From Pseudoalteromonas caenipelagi (lineage in GTDB: Bacteria > Pseudomonadota > Gammaproteobacteria > Enterobacterales > Alteromonadaceae): a stretch of DNA of 64,000 nucleotides. The position numbers and the translations under genes are program-made. Of this stretch, positions 63,910 through 64,000 are shown piece by piece (within the stretch, counting starts at the first letter, position 1; each line of letters opens with the position of its first letter). Under the pieces are notes generated by a model that was given only the letters and a program-made list of their open reading frames with translations, was not told the origin of the DNA and did no database searches. The DNA lies in assembly GCF_013140855.1 (NCBI RefSeq), contig NZ_JABBPG010000002.1:620001-684000 (forward strand), written 5' to 3'.

Positions 63910-64000
63910 TTATTCAATATCATTATGTTGAACGTAGATCAGTTGCTCTATTGCAAAATCATATTGTTGTGCCGTTTGCACAAAATCATCAATAACAGAT
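63910..64000 (-). CDS. C-terminal end of a gene running off the right edge
   Basis: Open reading frame of 29 codons plus a stop, truncated by the window edge, ending SVIDDFVQTAQQYDFAIEQ and then LIYVQHNDIE. The sequence looks protein-like and ends cleanly before the GGGGG palindrome. Too little is visible to assign a family. Confidence 0.45.
   Translation of the reverse strand, partial: SVIDDFVQTAQQYDFAIEQLIYVQHNDIE

Noticed and set aside
1..64000. CRISPR arrays, tRNA and rRNA genes, transposases
   Set aside because: No regular spacer-repeat pattern, cloverleaf or transposase reading frame was recognised anywhere in the window.

Overview
The window looks like the origin region of the secondary replicon (chromid) of a marine gammaproteobacterium, most likely Pseudoalteromonas. 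The reasons are a plasmid-type replication module (Tus homologue, iteron-binding initiator, ParA, ParB) embedded among chromosome-like metabolic, signalling and secreted-hydrolase genes, AT-rich intergenic DNA, and a gene repertoire (MipA/DUF3019 two-component operon, S9 and M3 lipoprotein or secreted peptidases, long-form isocitrate lyase next to malate synthase G, PhoX) typical of that group. I saw no rRNA, tRNA, CRISPR array or transposase. The organism is inferred from gene style and was not tested by a database search.

Replication and partition, 0.5-13 kb. A Tus-like terminator protein (543) faces the initiator gene (1455-2669, minus). The origin lies at 2.7-3.3 kb, with 18-bp GATC-containing iterons in both orientations, DnaA boxes and an AT-rich stretch. 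parA and parB follow, then a long inverted repeat that could be parS. Further iterons lie at 12.3-12.9 kb, together with a phased family of GATC-less relatives. A dense group of about eleven lies 57 kb away at 59.5-60.1 kb. Two Ter-like sequences flank tus-rep in the orientation expected for one-way replication.

5.7-31.9 kb. SNF2-family helicase; small acidic protein plus orphan response regulator; RmuC; glyoxylate shunt (isocitrate lyase and malate synthase G, divergent); secreted amidase; a broken GNAT gene; secreted S9 peptidase; two tandem periplasmic solute-binding-like proteins; a secreted protein followed by a protein resembling the vitellogenin/lipid-transfer N-terminal module; a beta-propeller lipoprotein; and a MipA/OmpV-DUF3019-response regulator-kinase operon.

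32-47 kb. ArfB ribosome rescue factor; an ABC ATPase with its adaptor but no permease; a coiled-coil membrane protein divergent from a CheY-like regulator; a coiled-coil protein; a short HPF-like protein divergent from NhaR; a second two-component pair divergent from an amidohydrolase lipoprotein; an rRNA-type methyltransferase; a putative metallopeptidase; and a pirin plus glutathionyl-hydroquinone reductase operon.

47-64 kb. A response regulator-diguanylate cyclase and a large hybrid kinase; a DJ-1/PfpI protein lacking the usual cysteine; an M3 peptidase; small and GNAT proteins; a DUF3833/chalcone-isomerase-like pair; a LysR regulator; a uracil-DNA-glycosylase-family protein; the distal iteron field; and a c-type cytochrome lipoprotein downstream of a PhoX-family lipoprotein carried on a collagen-like stalk. 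The last 91 bases hold the 3' end of another gene.
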